A DNA stretch of 64,000 bases, taken from Erythrocercus mccallii. Taxonomy: Eukaryota; Chordata; Aves; Passeriformes; Dicruridae. The notes beneath the pieces are model-generated. The model saw only the letters and a list, made by a program, of their open reading frames with translations, was not told the DNA's origin and made no database searches. Below, in pieces: positions 61,928 to 64,000 of the stretch. The stretch spans positions 1,383,477-1,447,476 of the forward strand of contig VZRG01000030.1 of assembly GCA_013397435.1 (NCBI GenBank), read 5' to 3'. The number at the start of each line of letters is the position of its first letter. Position 1 is the stretch's first letter. A program made the translations under genes and the position numbers.

Positions 61928-62071
61928 AAGGCATGAAGAATGGGCACATTGCATGGGAAACTATACTTCGGACTGCAAGGACTTCTGGCATTGCTGGGAT
62001 GGCAGTGGAAGAAGCCCTGAGAACTGTGTTCAAGGTGTCAGAGAGAGCTTCTGGAAGACATGAGACCATAA
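61928..62071 (+). other. Candidate 144-nt exon, product unrecognised
   Basis: TTTTCTATTAG precedes 61928 as a fair acceptor, and ATAA followed by GTAAGC at 62072 is a good donor. The enclosed 144 nt are an exact multiple of three and fully open in one frame, with a translation including TSGIAGMAVEEALRTVFKVS and ERASGRHET. The segment is noticeably more GC-rich than its flanks. I do not recognise a family. The frame extends past both splice sites (61894-62208), so openness alone is not proof. It could be an exon of an unknown or fast-evolving gene, a non-coding RNA exon, or chance. Confidence 0.25.
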
Positions 62072-62282
62072 GTAAGCCTTACAAGCATACATCTTGTATC
62101 TTATTAGAGGAGAAAACTGTTTCTTTCCCTGAATTATCCATGGATTGGATTGATAATAATAATAATCCAAATTATTTTAAAAATTCTTTAAGGACTCTTA
62201 TGTCATAACATATGACACTATTCCTGGATTAATTGGAACATGAATGCTCTGGTTCACAAAACTTCTTGTGAATATGGAAAAT

Positions 62283-62288
62283 TTTATT
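62283..62288 (-). promoter_or_regulatory. Possible polyadenylation signal AATAAA (minus strand)
   Basis: Canonical hexamer on the minus strand, about 240 bases downstream of the stop codon of the minus-strand open frame at 62528-62808. That spacing would give a short 3' UTR. AATAAA is frequent in AT-rich DNA, so it only supports the exon call weakly. Confidence 0.3.
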
Positions 62289-62527
62289 AGGAAAAATTTC
62301 TCAAAATGTTTTTGGGGCCCATTATTTACTTTAATTTTTCTGTACCATTTTCTACCTTTCTCATTACTGGATGTCCTTCAGTTCTTTTCAGCATGCCACT
62401 TATCCTCTATGTCATATCTGGTGCTTGCCCCTCCTCTCTTAGACTCCAGCAAGTATGAAGCTGTCTCTGCTTCACTGCCTAAGTTATATTTCACCACAGC
62501 TGCCACATTATCTGCAACAACCATCAT

Positions 62528-62808
62528 TTAAAAGGCTGATGCATTATCCCTAGAAAGGGAGCAACATTTCAACAGCTTTGTGCGGCAAATGCACTCGGGG
62601 AGGGTTTCTGCTGCCTCTTGCCAAGCTCCTATTGCTTCACTTTCCCCACTGGTTCTCCTGCTTTGTAATTCAGGTTCTGAGCTTGTCTCAGGTTTCCTCC
62701 GTTTTGCTCTCATTAGGACGGCATTTGGGCAGCATTCTTTTCCCCTCATGATGAAGAATTTGTTCCAGGTCACTGCTGAGCTGTAGATGTTGTCCTTGAA
62801 CATGTAAC
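62528..62808 (-). CDS. Candidate terminal coding exon, product unrecognised
   Basis: On the minus strand, CATTTCTTTACAG is a good splice acceptor, with a second TCTTACAG about 25 bases further upstream. After it the frame is open for 93 codons to a TAA at 62530-62528. The first part reads YMFKDNIYSSAVTWNKFF, with mostly C or G in the third codon position in an AT-rich region, which is typical of real coding sequence. The middle is basic (RAKRRKP) and the end is Cys-rich (ECICRTKLLKCC). An AATAAA lies about 240 bases past the stop. I see no known domain. No upstream exon is identified, so a non-coding RNA or chance open frame remains possible. Confidence 0.3.
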
Positions 62809-64000
62809 CTGTAAAGAAATGAATGACTGCCCTGTAAGACACCAAACTTTTCTGCAGGATTCACCATCCCAACCCTAATGGCTGCCCAATTACCTGGATG
62901 GATTTAGAGTAACAGAAGAAAGATAAAAGTATAAAGGAAAAATTTGAACTGTTCCTTATCTCCCAATGTATGTTTAATAATGTATCTTGGGCAAGCTTTC
63001 ACTAACTAAAATTGTTTGGGCTTGGAAAGCTAAAGAACAGCTGTGCTATACACCCAGCTGTTGATGTTTTCTTACAGATACTAGCTGTAAATATGCCTTA
63101 AGTTCTTAGATATTAATCCAGTTCTTAGTTATTAATCTTTCTATTAAATAAAAAAATCATAGAAGCACTCAATCTACCAAAAGTTAAGATTATAACTTAG
63201 AGGTGTCACATCTTAATTCACAGAAGAGGGATCTGTTTTGAAATAAACACCTGTTTCTAGCTCTTCCCATCTAAACCCATGCGGCCATCCTCTTCTAAGC
63301 CCAAATCAAACTGCTGCCATCTTAAAATAAAGGGAATTTTCTCTGAAATAGTACTTAGCATAGATTAACAAGGGTGTAGTTTGAAAAGTAAAGTCTTTCA
63401 TCTTTCTGGAATGCATCCTTTTGGAGAATTTTTGGTTGCACCATTAACAGTATTTCTTGATCAGACAAGCTACAGAAAATCACCACAAGACAGCATGAGA
63501 AACTGCAAACACTATGCACTGTACTGCCTCAAGTAATGTGAGGAGACATGAACAAGTAATACAGGGGACATCTCTTGGCTGGAGAGTTCCTTGGAAGAGG
63601 AAAGGGCAAGAATCTTTCCAAAAAGAGAAGCATTATTGCTGAAGAAACAGAAGTGACTGATTTGGGAAGGGCAGTTCTTACTAGAATCTGTAAGTTGTAC
63701 ATGTGAGAGGAAATTATACCCTAGAGGGAAGTGCAAGAGACTAAACTGGAGGAGTGAAGACTTAGGATGGTACCTAAGCAGAGATGCAAGGCATCCAGAA
63801 TATTCTCCCTTTTGTAGTTTTAACGTCAATAAACACAATCCTTCATCATTCAGCAACCACTGCAGTTCCGCTAAACTGAGTTGGTAGGACTTGTGCAAGG
63901 GAGCTGAATACGTAACCTACTGACCAATGCTGCTAAACAATTCTTCCCAGCACTTCTGTTAACATGGATGAAACTTTTGCTCTAACTTGTCTCTTCTTGA
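62809..64000. other. Non-coding stretch, no gene seen
   Basis: AT-rich sequence with a 128-codon minus-strand frame (63512-63898) lacking a recognisable domain. If the candidate terminal exon is real, upstream exons of that minus-strand gene would be expected here or beyond the window edge. I found none. Confidence 0.45.

Noticed and set aside
1..64000. tRNA, rRNA, CRISPR array, bacterial operon or viral coding genes
   Set aside because: No cloverleaf with a T-arm consensus, no spaced direct-repeat array, no tightly packed genes with ribosome-binding sites and no gag, pol or env reading were seen on either strand.

Overview
This window looks like bird nuclear DNA, probably from a neoavian and possibly a songbird. 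It is AT-rich and CpG-poor, with short, randomly placed reading frames on both strands. It carries several fragments of the avian LINE family CR1 of very different ages and two retroviral LTRs of types I recognise from bird genomes. I see no complete protein-coding gene, tRNA, rRNA, CRISPR array or bacterial-type operon. The window is best read as intergenic or large-intron sequence. Family assignments come from sequence recall, not from a search.

Layout. From 1 to about 12.2 kb the sequence is unique-looking, with homopolymer runs and, near 8.25-8.43 kb, a strong splice-acceptor-like tract followed by a G-quadruplex motif. CR1 3' ends lie at 12.22 kb (- strand, tiny) and 12.54-12.66 kb (+). 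At 16.8-17.4 kb is a CpG-containing block with a dense cluster of developmental transcription-factor motifs, my best enhancer candidate. From 17.4 to 41.3 kb the sequence is mostly featureless apart from a possible MIR scrap (28.1 kb) and a CR1 3' end (30.57-30.75 kb). Old CR1 3' ends appear at 41.3-41.5 kb (weak) and 49.2-49.5 kb (strong).

A solo LTR with a perfect 5-bp target duplication lies at 50.84-51.50 kb. The 55.46-59.5 kb region is a repeat nest: an ancient sense CR1 reverse-transcriptase region is split by a younger antisense CR1 of about 975 bp and resumes on the other side. It is followed by a perfect 13-bp hairpin, a second LTR (57.6-58.16 kb), and more ancient CR1 sequence from a different part of the element.

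The last 3 kb hold the two most gene-like pieces. One is a minus-strand open frame (62,528-62,808) with a splice acceptor, coding-like codon choice and a downstream AATAAA. The other is a 144-nt plus-strand candidate exon (61,928-62,071) with acceptor and donor sites. I recognise neither product, so any gene here is a hypothesis.
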